Assembly (NCBI GenBank): GCA_938045815.1
Contig: CALIBI010000045.1
Span: forward strand, 1 to 44,003
Source: an uncultured Sulfolobales archaeon
Lineage (GTDB): Archaea; Thermoproteota; Thermoprotei_A; Sulfolobales; NBVN01
DNA length: 44,003 bases
Direction of reading: 5' to 3'
Positions 8,380 to 16,972 of the stretch are shown piece after piece. Made by a program: the position numbers and the translations under genes. How positions within the stretch are numbered: position 1 is the first letter of the stretch; every line of letters starts with the position of its first letter. Under the pieces are notes generated by a model. It made no database searches. It saw nothing but the letters and a program-made list of their open reading frames with translations, and had not been told where the DNA came from.

Positions 8380-8544
8380 CAACTTAGTTTCTACGGACTC
8401 TTAACCCTGATTTATTGCAGCCCTTTAGTGACGTTCTCCTAGCGAGCTCGCACAGTATGTTGTGGTTTATGTCTCCCCGTGCTAGTTGATGGTTCAAAAA
8501 GTGTTGAATCTAGAGTTTAGCATGCTTTAAAGCCCTAAATAATT
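8380..8544. other. Gap between convergent genes; palindrome only
   Basis: No gene is supported. GCGAGCTCGC at 8442-8451 is a perfect 10-bp palindrome. A short CCCT/AGGG pair at 8533-8550 overlaps the end of the glycosyltransferase remnant. Confidence 0.4.
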
Positions 8545-9483
8545 TCAGGGTACTTGGATTTTGTCATATATTTTTAGAATCTCTTCAACGATTTTTGCGG
8601 GTGATGATTATTAATAAGGTAAGCATACTCTGCTTCCCAGAGTTTCTCATCAGCTTTAATTACTGCTTCAGCAATCTCTTCTTCTGTTTGTAGGTCTTTA
8701 AGAGGAAATTCACGATACTCCTCATACTGCGATGATACGTAGGTTATTACAGGTCTCCCACATGCTATCCCCTCAAGCGACACTAGTCCTAGAGAACCCA
8801 GCTTGAATTGATCAATCACTACGTCTGCGTTCCAATAATACTGATTCATTACTTCATGAGAAACTTTAGGTAGTACCTGCATATTCAAGCCAAGCTTTCG
8901 TGCTAAAGCCAGGGTTTTGTTGAAGTCACGTCCATGTGATATGATATAGACATCAACGTAGTTTTTTATCAAGTTTAAAGCCTTGATAGCTATGTCAGTA
9001 CCTTTAACACTCCAGTTGGAGTCGCTCGCAATGAGAACTCTCTTCTTTTTCTCTCTCCTCATGGGTTTTGGGTAAAAAATACTTAAGTCAACAGGATTAG
9101 GAATGTATTGAGCGTCTTCTCTAAATCTCCTAGCTACCTGAAGTATGTCAGGAGTGCTTACAACCACGTAATCACGCGCCCTTAGATCTGCTTTAACAAC
9201 CCTACCCCCAAACAGGGTGATGAAGACTAGACCTTAAATCACTACCGTGCGCGTGACATACTAGCGGTTTCTCACTAAACAACCCAGCGATGAATGCGTC
9301 TTGGAGAAGGTAATGAACGTGATAAATATCACCACTGCAAGACAATATCTTTAGGGTCAGTCCTAAAGACTTCTCAAAAAGTCCTCTACCACGCTTTATA
9401 TGAACCTTAATAATAGTTCCTGGCATGTACTTAAGTAGAGTCTCGCCAACAAAAGCACAATCATTAATCGTGACAACCTTCAT
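8545..9483 (-). pseudogene. Glycosyltransferase family 1 (GT4-like), broken by two frameshifts
   Basis: Three reading frames on the minus strand together make one glycosyltransferase of roughly 310 residues. Frame 1 (9483-9202) is the N-terminal acceptor half, with YHVHYLLQDA and CHAHGSDLRSSLHHPVWG before a stop. Frame 2 begins in the same place (RVVKADLRARDYVVVSTPD) and carries the donor-binding half with IPNPVDLSIFYP, KGTDIAIKAL, GSLGLVSLEGIACGRPVI. Losing one G from the G5 run (C5 at 9205-9209 on the plus strand) would join them. Near 8620 a second shift restores the natural C-terminus SPAKIVEEILKIYDKIQVP ending at TGA 8545-8547. Whether this is decay or sequencing error cannot be told here. 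Confidence 0.8.
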
Positions 9484-9592
9484 TTAAAGACATACCCCAC
9501 TACATATGACGATTCTTGGTTTTAAACAGTGCAAAAGGCTCGCAATAGCTGCTTAATATAGATGTTATTATTTAGAGTTTAGAGGCGATAGA

Positions 9593-10957
9593 TTGGAGAA
9601 AGTTGATGTGATAGTGTATGGCAGGTATATAGCGACTTTAGATCAAGTTAATCGAGTGATCTCTAGAGGTGCTGTGGTAGTTAGGGATGGCATCATTATT
9701 GATGTGGGTGAGGAAGAGGATATACGTGGTAGGTATGAAGCGGAGGAAGTAATTGAGAGGAGAGACCACGTAGTGATTCCGGGGTTTGTTGATTGCCATA
9801 CTCACACGCAACAGTACTTACTTAGGTCCGCCATAAACGATGAAATGCTTCAACTACCTCCTGTGTGGACGAAGGTTTTAGTTCCTTTCGAGAGGATTAT
9901 GGGAGAAGATCTAGCGAGGCTGTCTAGCAGGGCTAGCATAATTAATATGCTGAAGAACGGGATCACGTATTTTGTTGAGGCTGGTGCTCCATACCCTGAG
10001 ATTTTGGCTGAGGAGGTTCTTGCTTCCGGTATTAAGGGTGTGGTTACTTACGCAACATACGATATTGCTGAAGAGAAGATTGCTGAACCTGAGGAAGTGC
10101 TTAGGAAGGTTAAGAAACTTTACAGTGAGTACGGTAGTAGCAGAGCAAACCTCCGTGTGTGGGCTAGCTTAAGGCAGGTTATGATGGTTTCTGAGGAGTT
10201 GATGGAGGGAGTAATTAAGTTTAGTAGGGAGCATGGCTTAGGACTTACTCTCCATCTTGGTGAGTATCAGGGGGAGGTGGATTACACACTCGCTAAGTAC
10301 GGCTTGAGACCTCTGGAATACTTAATCGAGCGCGGGATTAGTGAGATCAAGCCGGTCGTCATAGCTCACGGCGTCTACTTCTCACCGAGGGAGACGCGTA
10401 TGCTTAAAGAACACGGGCTCGGACTCTGTTGGTGTCCCTCAGTTGACTCATGGCTTATGGGCATACACTGGGTCGGGCTCACAGACATAGAGAATCTCAA
10501 GCTAGGGGTCGGGAGTGATGGTGGTGCTTGGGGTAGGATAGACCTACTACACGAAGCTAAGGTTGCTAAGGCCTTAAGTAGGGCAGCAAGCACCTCAATC
10601 ACTTACTACAAAGCAGGACTAGACTCAAACACCCTACTTAAGATGCTGACAGGATCTACAGGATCTTTAGTAGGTGAGAAGATCGGGAGACTTGAGAAGG
10701 GATATGCTGCAGACATGATAGTACTGAACACGAAAGATCTCCGAAACCTACCCATACACAACCCCGTAGACACAATAATAAATTACCTCGAAGGAGACGA
10801 AGTCACAGACGTAATCGTTAATGGAAAGCTAGTAGTCGAGAACGGGAAAGTCAAGACACTAAACGAAGAAAAAGTCCTGGAAGAATTACTAGATCGAGAG
10901 GAAGAAATAAAAGAAAAATTTGCAGAGCTAGCGAAACAACTCAAAACAAAACCGTAA
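9593..10957 (+). CDS. Amidohydrolase, MTA/S-adenosylhomocysteine deaminase-like
   Basis: Metal-dependent hydrolase of the AtzA/MtaD group with 454 residues. The metal site is PGFVDCHTHTQQ (His69 and His71), LHLGE, VIAHGV and the catalytic Asp in GVGSDGGAWG. The beta-sandwich ends are present: VVVRDGIIIDVGEE at the N-terminus and KGYAADMIVL with DVIVNGKLVVENG at the C-terminus. Such enzymes deaminate S-adenosylhomocysteine, methylthioadenosine or 5'-deoxyadenosine, or remove chlorine or amino groups from ring compounds. Together with the phosphorylase and aldolase to the left it could serve salvage of SAM by-products, but this is inference. Start is TTG 9593, with TTAATATAG near 9553 as TATA box. 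Confidence 0.85.
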   Translation: MEKVDVIVYGRYIATLDQVNRVISRGAVVVRDGIIIDVGEEEDIRGRYEAEEVIERRDHVVIPGFVDCHTHTQQYLLRSAINDEMLQLPPVWTKVLVPFERIMGEDLARLSSRASIINMLKNGITYFVEAGAPYPEILAEEVLASGIKGVVTYATYDIAEEKIAEPEEVLRKVKKLYSEYGSSRANLRVWASLRQVMMVSEELMEGVIKFSREHGLGLTLHLGEYQGEVDYTLAKYGLRPLEYLIERGISEIKPVVIAHGVYFSPRETRMLKEHGLGLCWCPSVDSWLMGIHWVGLTDIENLKLGVGSDGGAWGRIDLLHEAKVAKALSRAASTSITYYKAGLDSNTLLKMLTGSTGSLVGEKIGRLEKGYAADMIVLNTKDLRNLPIHNPVDTIINYLEGDEVTDVIVNGKLVVENGKVKTLNEEKVLEELLDREEEIKEKFAELAKQLKTKP

Positions 10958-11015
10958 TGAAAACACTTAAGAAAATTTGATTCGTAGAGAAGAGCGTGCT
11001 ACTTGGTAAGTAATC

Positions 11016-11297
11016 TTACCTCCCCTGAAGTGAGCGATGTTTCCTGACTAGATCCCTCATGAACTTAAGGAATTCCTGTCTTGACGGGAAGTTTATCGCA
11101 CCGGCAGGACACACAGACTCGCAGGAGCTGCAGCCAATAACGCAGTTGTAAGGGTTCTTAACTACTGGACGTCCCCCGTCAGCCTCGTAAACGCTGTTAG
11201 GGCACCAGTCAATACAGGATAAACAACCGATGCATTTCTCGTAATCTATTGTTGGATACCACGGTATCTCCTCACGCGGCACCCCAAAATAAGTCAA
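11016..11297 (-). CDS. Ferredoxin-like protein with two [4Fe-4S] sites
   Basis: A 93-residue soluble iron-sulfur protein. The first cluster motif is CIGCLSCIDWCP at about 22-33; the second, CVIGCSSCESVCP, has CX3CX2CX3C spacing, as in one cluster of several polyferredoxins. A basic helical tail of about 25 residues (FLKFMRDLVRKH) follows and may be the docking surface. It is the last gene of a minus-strand operon after the HdrA-like gene, with an 18-bp gap, so it likely carries electrons to or from that protein or the radical SAM enzyme. TTG 11297 is the probable start. Confidence 0.85.
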   Translation of the reverse strand: MTYFGVPREEIPWYPTIDYEKCIGCLSCIDWCPNSVYEADGGRPVVKNPYNCVIGCSSCESVCPAGAINFPSRQEFLKFMRDLVRKHRSLQGR

Positions 11298-11315
11298 CTC
11301 ATAATCCCCTAGGTA

Positions 11316-11711
11316 CTAGGGTTGTTCCATTATCTTACTAATCGTTTCTTCTACTTTCTTAATCGCGTCTTCAGTAGTCATATTTCTTAAATCTAGCGGA
11401 ATTAATTGCTTATCGATGTCGAGACCTTTTGACGCGAAAGATTCCTTAAACAGTTTTCTCTGTAGCCGAGGATCGCAAGCACCGATGACGTAGACCGTGT
11501 CCTTACTACCCTCCTTGAGTAGGTCGTTTAAGAAATTCTCACCATCCCAGACACATAGTTGAGGATGAACCACAACGTACTCGACATCAAGTTGTTCCCT
11601 AACAAAATTCACGAACTGCCAGACATTCAGTTTCGCAAAACCCGGGCAATCACCTCTGCATACACACAGAATAAACCTTGGTTTCTTAACCATCTCGAAC
11701 CCCCCAAACAA
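11316..11711 (-). CDS. HdrA-like cysteine-rich protein
   Basis: 131 residues (from TTG 11711; ATG 11693 is an alternative). The layout matches the N-terminal domain of heterodisulfide reductase subunit A and related proteins: CVCRGDCPGF near the start, then VVVHPQLCVWDGENF, then YVIGACDPRLQRKLF, which corresponds to the ACSP....TF segment of HdrA. There is no FAD-binding Rossmann motif, so this is a stand-alone version of the domain. Three to four cysteines could hold an iron-sulfur cluster. It lies between the HemW-like radical SAM gene (directly adjacent: TGA then TTG) and a ferredoxin gene, which suggests a small electron-transfer unit. Confidence 0.65.
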   Translation of the reverse strand: MFGGFEMVKKPRFILCVCRGDCPGFAKLNVWQFVNFVREQLDVEYVVVHPQLCVWDGENFLNDLLKEGSKDTVYVIGACDPRLQRKLFKESFASKGLDIDKQLIPLDLRNMTTEDAIKKVEETISKIMEQP

Positions 11712-12958
11712 TCACGATACATTGTAGAGCGTAGGATTAATAAGCTTTGTTAACGCGTCCTGATACTCTGAGTAATTCTTAACACTTTCCGGCTTATTCA
11801 GCGGAAACGGTAGTGATTCAACCACGGTTTTTGTTAGTTCATGTACTAGATAAATTCCTTTTTTGTGACCTCAAGACCCTTAACATGCCCAGTAATCCTT
11901 AATATCGAGAATACCGCTCTAATTTTTCTCGGTAACTTACTAATTACGTCGGGGTTCAGCCTTAACTTGTAGAGCTCGTGCGCGAAGATTCTCCAGGCTC
12001 TCGACTCCTCATCAAGTCGGGTGTGGAATGTGGGTCTCTTACTGTTGTTGATTGATCTCAACCAGAGCTCTATAGGTGGGTTAACAGTCTGGAGGTCACT
12101 AATTGTGCTGAAAGTACTGGGACCCAGGCCGAAATAATCCCTAACGAGCTCCTCCTTTGATGTATCGTATATGCGTGGACCTTTAGCGAATACCCATATG
12201 CTATCCCTACCGTATCCGTAGCTTTTTAGTGTTTCCCAACCCTCCTCAATCACGTCAAACATGAGTCTTGGACGCATCCCGGGATCCACTTTAACGCCAG
12301 GTATCACGATATAAGGGTATATCGTTACTTGGTCCGGTCCTATGCTGGCAATAGTCTCTACGTCCTTCACACATCCTTCACGGCTCTGTCTCGGTAGCCC
12401 AACCATTAAGTCAATATTGACTGATAACCCGAGTCCCCGGGCTGTTTTCACTACATTTTCAATTAGTTTCTCATTCGCGTACGCTCTCTTAACAGCCCTC
12501 AAAGCACCTGCCTGAAAAGACTCGACACCCACACTTATCTTAGATACCCCAGCCACAGCAATCTTCTCTAAGTACTTAGACGTGAACTCGAAGGGGTTGC
12601 CCTCCATCCCAACCTCACCTAATTCAACAAACTGACTTAGGTGTGATAGGAGGTTACGTAACTCTTCCGGTCTTAATAAGTTTGGAGTCCCTCCCCCTAC
12701 ATAAGTCCACACGGCTTTGCCGTTAACTCCTCTTAACTCAGCTTCTTTCTTAACCCCCTCCAAGTACTTTTCTCTAAGTCTCTCATTGAAGTAGACTTTG
12801 TAGAATGGACAGTAAAGGCAGCTCATCCTACAGAAGGGGACATAAATATAAAGTCCGAACTCCTTAGTGCTAGGATCGCGCCACTCAATTTCTCCAAATC
12901 TGAACTTTATTCTCAAGAATCTTCTCGATATCATTTGCTTAGCCATTAAGGACATCAT
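11712..12958 (-). CDS. HemW-like radical SAM protein, C-terminus frameshifted
   Basis: Radical SAM enzyme of the coproporphyrinogen oxidase-like HemN/HemW group. The SAM cluster motif is CRMSCLYC (Cys43, 47, 50) after YIYVPF; GGGTPNLL and VNIDLMVGLPRQ are typical. As read, the frame ends at 11846 after VTKKEFI. However, in another frame just beyond, VTKKGIYLVHELTKTVVESL continues for about 45 more codons to TGA 11712-11714, and looks like the normal winged-helix C-terminus. One more A in the A6 run (T6 at 11859-11864 on the plus strand) would join them. True HemN-type decarboxylation is not implied; many relatives handle haem or have other substrates. A TATA element lies near 12978. Confidence 0.8.
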
Positions 12959-13191
12959 GATTTAGTGCACCAAATACATAAAAATAGTGCAGGAGCTTCT
13001 CTCTTTACTTTCAGGGCCGAAAAAGAAGGTCATTCTAACTTACCGCCTCTAGTTCCATCGATTAAGGACCTACATGAATTTCCTGATGTTAGAATCTACT
13101 TAAGTCACGCCTAAGAACATAGTGTTCTATGATCTCATGGCTAAGTTTCAAATATATATTGAGGGATCTCGAAAATAATATTGTGGTAACT
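12959..13191. promoter_or_regulatory. Divergent promoter region
   Basis: Contains the minus-strand TATA for the radical SAM gene (ATTTTTATGTATTTGG, about 12970-12985) and the plus-strand TATA AAATATATATTG (13150-13161), which points to transcription start near 13186 and therefore to ATG 13192 for the next gene. A forward frame from GTG 12965 to TAA 13112 (49 codons) is open but not convincing as a gene. Confidence 0.5.
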
Positions 13192-13809
13192 ATGTCTTAC
13201 GTAGTAACGCAACCAAGTACTGATGTAGTTAGTGCATTCCAGAAAATGCGGAGTGGGTTGTTACTTTTCCTTATCGCGTGGATATTCTTAATGGTGCTAG
13301 GAATATGGTTTTTAGCGTTACTTTTCTCTGGTGCTTTTAGAGATTACTCTAGTGTCTTGGCAGAATTTAGTATCTGGAACGTGCTATTTATTATTGGAGC
13401 AATCATAGCGTTTATCGGTTTTTTCGCTAGGTTTATTCCTGGAGTGAGTGATTTAGCTCGTGCTAACCCGGAATTCTCAACAGCATCATTACTTATTAAG
13501 ATAGGGTATGTGGTGGGAATAATACTTGTCATAATAGGTCTAATATTAATTCCAATCATCATAGGAATATTCATACTCATAGTTGGTATTATATTCACAT
13601 ACATTGGTTATGTAGGGATGACTATTTTGTGTATTAAACTTAACAACAAATATAAGAACACGCTGTATCTAGTCGCGGGCATACTCGTCATACTCGGCAT
13701 ATTCATACTGATATTAGAGATTATTGCGTTGGCATTACTCTACGTAGCTCTAGGCGACACCATAAGAAAACTACAAACACCACCAACGCAAGAATTAATC
13801 TCAGTCTAA
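13192..13809 (+). CDS. DUF996-like membrane protein
   Basis: About 205 residues with five to six hydrophobic helices: LLLFLIAWIFLMVLGIWFLALL, a segment at VLFIIGAIIAFIGFFARF, a long very hydrophobic Ile-rich pair, GYVGMTILCI, and LVAGILVILGIFILIL. The overall plan resembles archaeal DUF996 proteins of unknown function. No catalytic motif is seen. An upstream in-frame ATG at 13129 exists, but the TATA box at 13150 lies downstream of it, so ATG 13192 is the better start. It stands alone. Confidence 0.6.
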   Translation: MSYVVTQPSTDVVSAFQKMRSGLLLFLIAWIFLMVLGIWFLALLFSGAFRDYSSVLAEFSIWNVLFIIGAIIAFIGFFARFIPGVSDLARANPEFSTASLLIKIGYVVGIILVIIGLILIPIIIGIFILIVGIIFTYIGYVGMTILCIKLNNKYKNTLYLVAGILVILGIFILILEIIALALLYVALGDTIRKLQTPPTQELISV

Positions 13810-14020
13810 ATCTAATCCCGTATTTTAAATCATAAATGAGACAATAATTAACATGAAAAATTTATTGGTTGTGGGTTTCCAACTATTTAGTAGAGCGCAT
13901 ATATAGTTTTAGTGAGGAGGTGTTTCTTCCTGATTTAACTACCATAAGATGATTGGACCTGATCCTTAAATCATGGTTATAGTAAGCTAAATTAGTTAAA
14001 ATTATGTGGATTTGGAGGTG
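13810..14020 (+). promoter_or_regulatory. AT-rich intergenic region before the Rossmann gene
   Basis: No gene is supported; ATG 13852 opens only 17 codons. GGAGGTG at 14014-14020 is a strong ribosome-binding site directly before ATG 14021 and fixes that start. TTAGTTAAAATTA near 13995 may be the TATA element. Confidence 0.4.
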
Positions 14021-14582
14021 ATGAAGGTTTAAGTACGTTGGTTTTGCGGCGCATTCAGGGAGTGTTGGTGAGGAACTAGTTTTAAGGACTTCAAGGATTG
14101 TTAGGGGTTTGCGTGACTGCTATAATGTTGAAGACTTAGTTTTTGTTGTTGGTGGTTATTGGGGTCTTATGAAGGTGATTGTTGACTTAGCTCTTGAGCT
14201 GGGTTTCAGAGTTCTCGTAATACCTCCTCTAGAGCAAGAAGATGTATTATTTCCTGAGAAAGCGATAGTAGTTAGAACAGGAACTTCCTACAGGGTTAGG
14301 TCAGTATTCTTAGTTAGGACTTCAGACGTTCTGGTAGTTCTTGGTGGAGGTGCTGGATGTATTCAAGAATTAGTTACCGCATACACTGAAGGCAAACCCT
14401 CATACGTCTTAGTAGATACTGGACTACCCACAGACATTACTGAAAAAATGCCTGAATATCTGGACTACAGGAAGCTAGCCCCCATAATGAAGTATCGCGA
14501 CGAAAACACACTACTTAGAGACTTATGCGATTACCTGAAAACAGAAACTATAAGCACTAAGCACCTAGCACGCGTAGGATAG
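14021..14582 (+). CDS. TIGR00725/LOG-like Rossmann protein, frameshifted at the N-terminus
   Basis: Nucleotide-binding-like fold related to the lysine decarboxylase-like (LOG) family. VVGGYWGLMKVIVDLALELG and VLGGGAGCIQELVTAY (the GG..G...E region) are typical. The continuous frame only has a TTG start at 14109, which would cut off the first Rossmann strand. In the same frame upstream the sequence reads KYVGFAAHSGSVGEELV, clearly part of the protein, with no start codon. GGAGGTG plus ATG 14021 stands just before but reads Met-Lys-Val-stop. One T too many in GGTTTAAG (14028-14030) explains this. Substrate is unknown for this family in archaea. Confidence 0.7.
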
Positions 14583-14832
14583 AGATACTCAAATTCAGGT
14601 GTAGGACAATATATTCGTAGAACTTCAAAAATAAATCAGGTACTTCGTCTGAGAACCTAATGTGTCTTTAAGTTCAATTCTTTCACACTTACTAAAATCT
14701 TTCTGTGCTTAACTTTTCCTTAATCAAGTCAGCCACGGCTTTAAGAGGACTTCCAGTAACGTGCTTGTGTGATTTGAGAATTGTCTGATCGAAAAATTCT
14801 TGCACGCTAAACGCAGGTTTAATTGATAGCAC
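14583..14832 (-). pseudogene. Decayed minus-strand gene of unknown family
   Basis: Three successive minus-strand frames each look coding and end where the next begins: FSVQEFFDQTILKSHKHV...ADLIKEKLSTERF, then DFSKCERIELKDTLG, then SDEVPDLFLKFYEYIVLHL. Put together they would form a protein of about 80 residues or more, without a recognisable domain. Each junction needs a one-base shift. The start could be GTG 14832, or the gene may have lost its 5' end where the ABC transporter operon begins. The 3' end may run into the end of the gene on the other strand. The call rests on amino-acid texture only. Confidence 0.4.
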
Positions 14833-14860
14833 GCAATTTAATGATGGGTGACGTGTTGAG

Positions 14861-15607
14861 TTGGATGAGCAGGCTGTCGTCGTAGAGAAGCTTGTCAAGA
14901 TTTACGGGAGGAGTTCCATAGGTGTTGATAATTTGTCTTTCACAGTGAATAGCAGGGAAATATACGCGTTGGTAGGTCCTAATGGTAGTGGTAAGACCAC
15001 TACCTTAAGAATCATATCAACTCTGCTTAAGCCTACTAGCGGTAGTGTTTATGTGTATGGTGTGAATGTTGTGAGAGAACCTCTACGTGTTAGGTCTATG
15101 ATTAATTATCTTCCTGAGGAAGCTGGTGCTTACCGCGACTTGACAGGTCTTGATTTCATGAAGTTCATGCTCTCGCTAAGGTTTAGTGGTAGGGAGTTGG
15201 ATAAGGCTGTAGAGGAGGCCGCCACAATAGCTGATCTAGGCAATTATCTAAGAAAACCTGTCAGGACCTACAGTAAGGGCATGAAACGAATACTTGCGGT
15301 CAGCACAGTCTTGGCTTCAAAACCTAAACTACTCATACTTGATGAACCGACGACAGGTCTTGACGTCGAGAGGAGCCTCTACGTGAGAGACATGATTAGG
15401 AAATACAATAACCAGTACGGAATCACGGTGCTCCTAAGTAGTCACAACATGCTGGAAGTAGAGTACTTAAGTCATAGGGTGGGGGTACTCTACAAAGGAA
15501 AACTAATAGCTGAGGGAACTCCAGAGGAGCTGAAGAAATCTGCTGGTGCCGTAAACTTGGAGGAAGTTTTCATGAAACTGAAAAAAGAGGGAGGTGTTGT
15601 TAAGTGA
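14861..15607 (+). CDS. ABC transporter ATP-binding protein (ABC-2 type)
   Basis: 248-residue ATPase subunit of a CcmA/NatA-like exporter. Walker A GPNGSGKTTT (about 38-47), signature TYSKGMKRIL, Walker B LLILDEPTTGLD and the switch histidine in LLSSHNM are all visible. It energises the membrane subunit encoded directly downstream, whose GTG start overlaps its TGA stop by four bases (GTGA). The TTG at 14861 follows GATGGGTGACG. The transported substrate cannot be deduced; drug, lipid or ion export are all known for this class. Confidence 0.9.
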   Translation: MDEQAVVVEKLVKIYGRSSIGVDNLSFTVNSREIYALVGPNGSGKTTTLRIISTLLKPTSGSVYVYGVNVVREPLRVRSMINYLPEEAGAYRDLTGLDFMKFMLSLRFSGRELDKAVEEAATIADLGNYLRKPVRTYSKGMKRILAVSTVLASKPKLLILDEPTTGLDVERSLYVRDMIRKYNNQYGITVLLSSHNMLEVEYLSHRVGVLYKGKLIAEGTPEELKKSAGAVNLEEVFMKLKKEGGVVK

Positions 15608-16872
15608 CGATCGTGCAGTTAGTTAAGAGAGAAGTTAAGGCGTTCATTAAGAATCCTGGCTTCATAATAGGACTCATACTAATGATAAGTGTTTACGGCA
15701 TATTAGGCAACATAACTGGTATGGCTGTAGAGTCAGCCACCAAGGAGTTTACTGAAGCGAATATTGGGTTGGTCCTAGAAGAAGATACTAGGCTCGTTAA
15801 GGAACTAGTTAAGCTTCTTAACACCACTACGGGCGGTAGGATCCGTGTTTACGGATCATTAGATGAGGCTATTTCAGAAGCTGAGGTTGGTGTAGTGATA
15901 CCAGCAGGCTTTACTGAGAACGCTACTTCACTCAATAAGTCAGTTGTTTTGAGGGGTGGTGTTAGAGTAACTACTTTCTCTCTGACAGGTGCTCAAGCAA
16001 GAACAAGCTTACTAGTTGTTGTCTCAAGCACTATAGAGAGGTTGTTACCCCTAGCTATAAGTGCTACCTACAACGTGAGTTTGCAGCCTCAGAAGCCTGT
16101 CCTCATGAGTAGTAATATATTATTCTATGATAAGAAGATAAGTCAAGAAGAATTTCTCTCAATTACTGCTTTCATCTCATATACCCCACTACTCGTTAGC
16201 TTGATTCTAGGCATTAACGCTACGTATGCCGCGCAATTAGTAGCTGTGGAGAAGGTAGAGAAAGCTTTTGAGATGCTGCTAGCTCAACCTATTCGCAGAA
16301 GAAATATTGTCTTAGCTAAAATATTAGGTGCTTCCATAGCTTCAATACTTTTCGGGGCAGTATATCTGATCGGCATGCTCATGTTCATTGGTGGGGGCCT
16401 CAACATCACAACTACCGTAGGTACTGAGCAGGTCTCCCCAATCACCATGATAATAGGCTTTCTGGGCCCTGAGATGTTAGGTGTGATAGTGTCGTCTCTA
16501 GTCATCGGTCTAATATTCTCGGGAGCTATCGGCGTTATAATAGGTTCTATGGTTAGTGACGAAAGGATTGCTGGTGTGCTAGTAACTCCAGTCATGTTTA
16601 TCTTCATAGGTGTAGGATTCTTAACAATGATTACAGGTCTCTCGCCAAATCCTGCGTCAGCGGTTCTAGCAGGCTTAACGATAGCTTCACTACCGTATAT
16701 ATATGCTATCTCACTATTTTCGGGGGAGACATTCCTAATAATATACTCGATAATCGTTGCTGCAGGTGTGTGTTCCCTCCTGATATACATAGCCTCAACA
16801 ATATTCAACAAAGACATAGTCGTGCTAGGGCTGAGAATCCCGTGGGGTAGGAAAGCAAGAGAAAGAATGTAA
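15604..16872 (+). CDS. ABC-2 type permease (NatB/YhaP-like)
   Basis: 422-residue membrane subunit of the exporter. One hydrophobic helix near the N-terminus (GFIIGLILMISVYGILG) is followed by a large extracytoplasmic domain of about 150 residues with several Asn-X-Ser/Thr sites, then five to six helices in the C-terminal half. A cytoplasmic loop with EKAFEMLLAQPIRRRNIVLAKILGA matches the coupling region of ABC-2 permeases. It is coupled by overlap with the ATPase gene. The last residues are basic, as expected for a cytoplasmic tail. Confidence 0.85.
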   Translation: MTIVQLVKREVKAFIKNPGFIIGLILMISVYGILGNITGMAVESATKEFTEANIGLVLEEDTRLVKELVKLLNTTTGGRIRVYGSLDEAISEAEVGVVIPAGFTENATSLNKSVVLRGGVRVTTFSLTGAQARTSLLVVVSSTIERLLPLAISATYNVSLQPQKPVLMSSNILFYDKKISQEEFLSITAFISYTPLLVSLILGINATYAAQLVAVEKVEKAFEMLLAQPIRRRNIVLAKILGASIASILFGAVYLIGMLMFIGGGLNITTTVGTEQVSPITMIIGFLGPEMLGVIVSSLVIGLIFSGAIGVIIGSMVSDERIAGVLVTPVMFIFIGVGFLTMITGLSPNPASAVLAGLTIASLPYIYAISLFSGETFLIIYSIIVAAGVCSLLIYIASTIFNKDIVVLGLRIPWGRKARERM

Positions 16873-16972
16873 CTGAAGACTAATTCATAAATCTCATTAA
16901 TGCAGTAGATGTGAGTGAGTCTTCGTATTAAGATTTATGTTTTAGTTCTAAATCTAAGAGGAGAATATTGAG

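Noticed and set aside
8380-8544. End of an IS200/IS605 (TnpB) element
   Set aside because: The minus-strand text around GCGAGCTCGC looked like an insertion sequence end, but no transposase frame or terminal hairpin could be supported.
12965-13114. 49-codon plus-strand gene in the divergent promoter
   Set aside because: It has no ribosome-binding site, overlaps the minus-strand promoter of the radical SAM gene and has no recognisable motif.
13129-13191. Longer start for the DUF996-like protein
   Set aside because: The promoter at 13150 is downstream of ATG 13129, so translation from there is unlikely.
16284-16817. 177-codon minus-strand frame inside the ABC permease gene
   Set aside because: It is the antisense shadow of membrane helices; the plus-strand protein is a clear ABC-2 permease.
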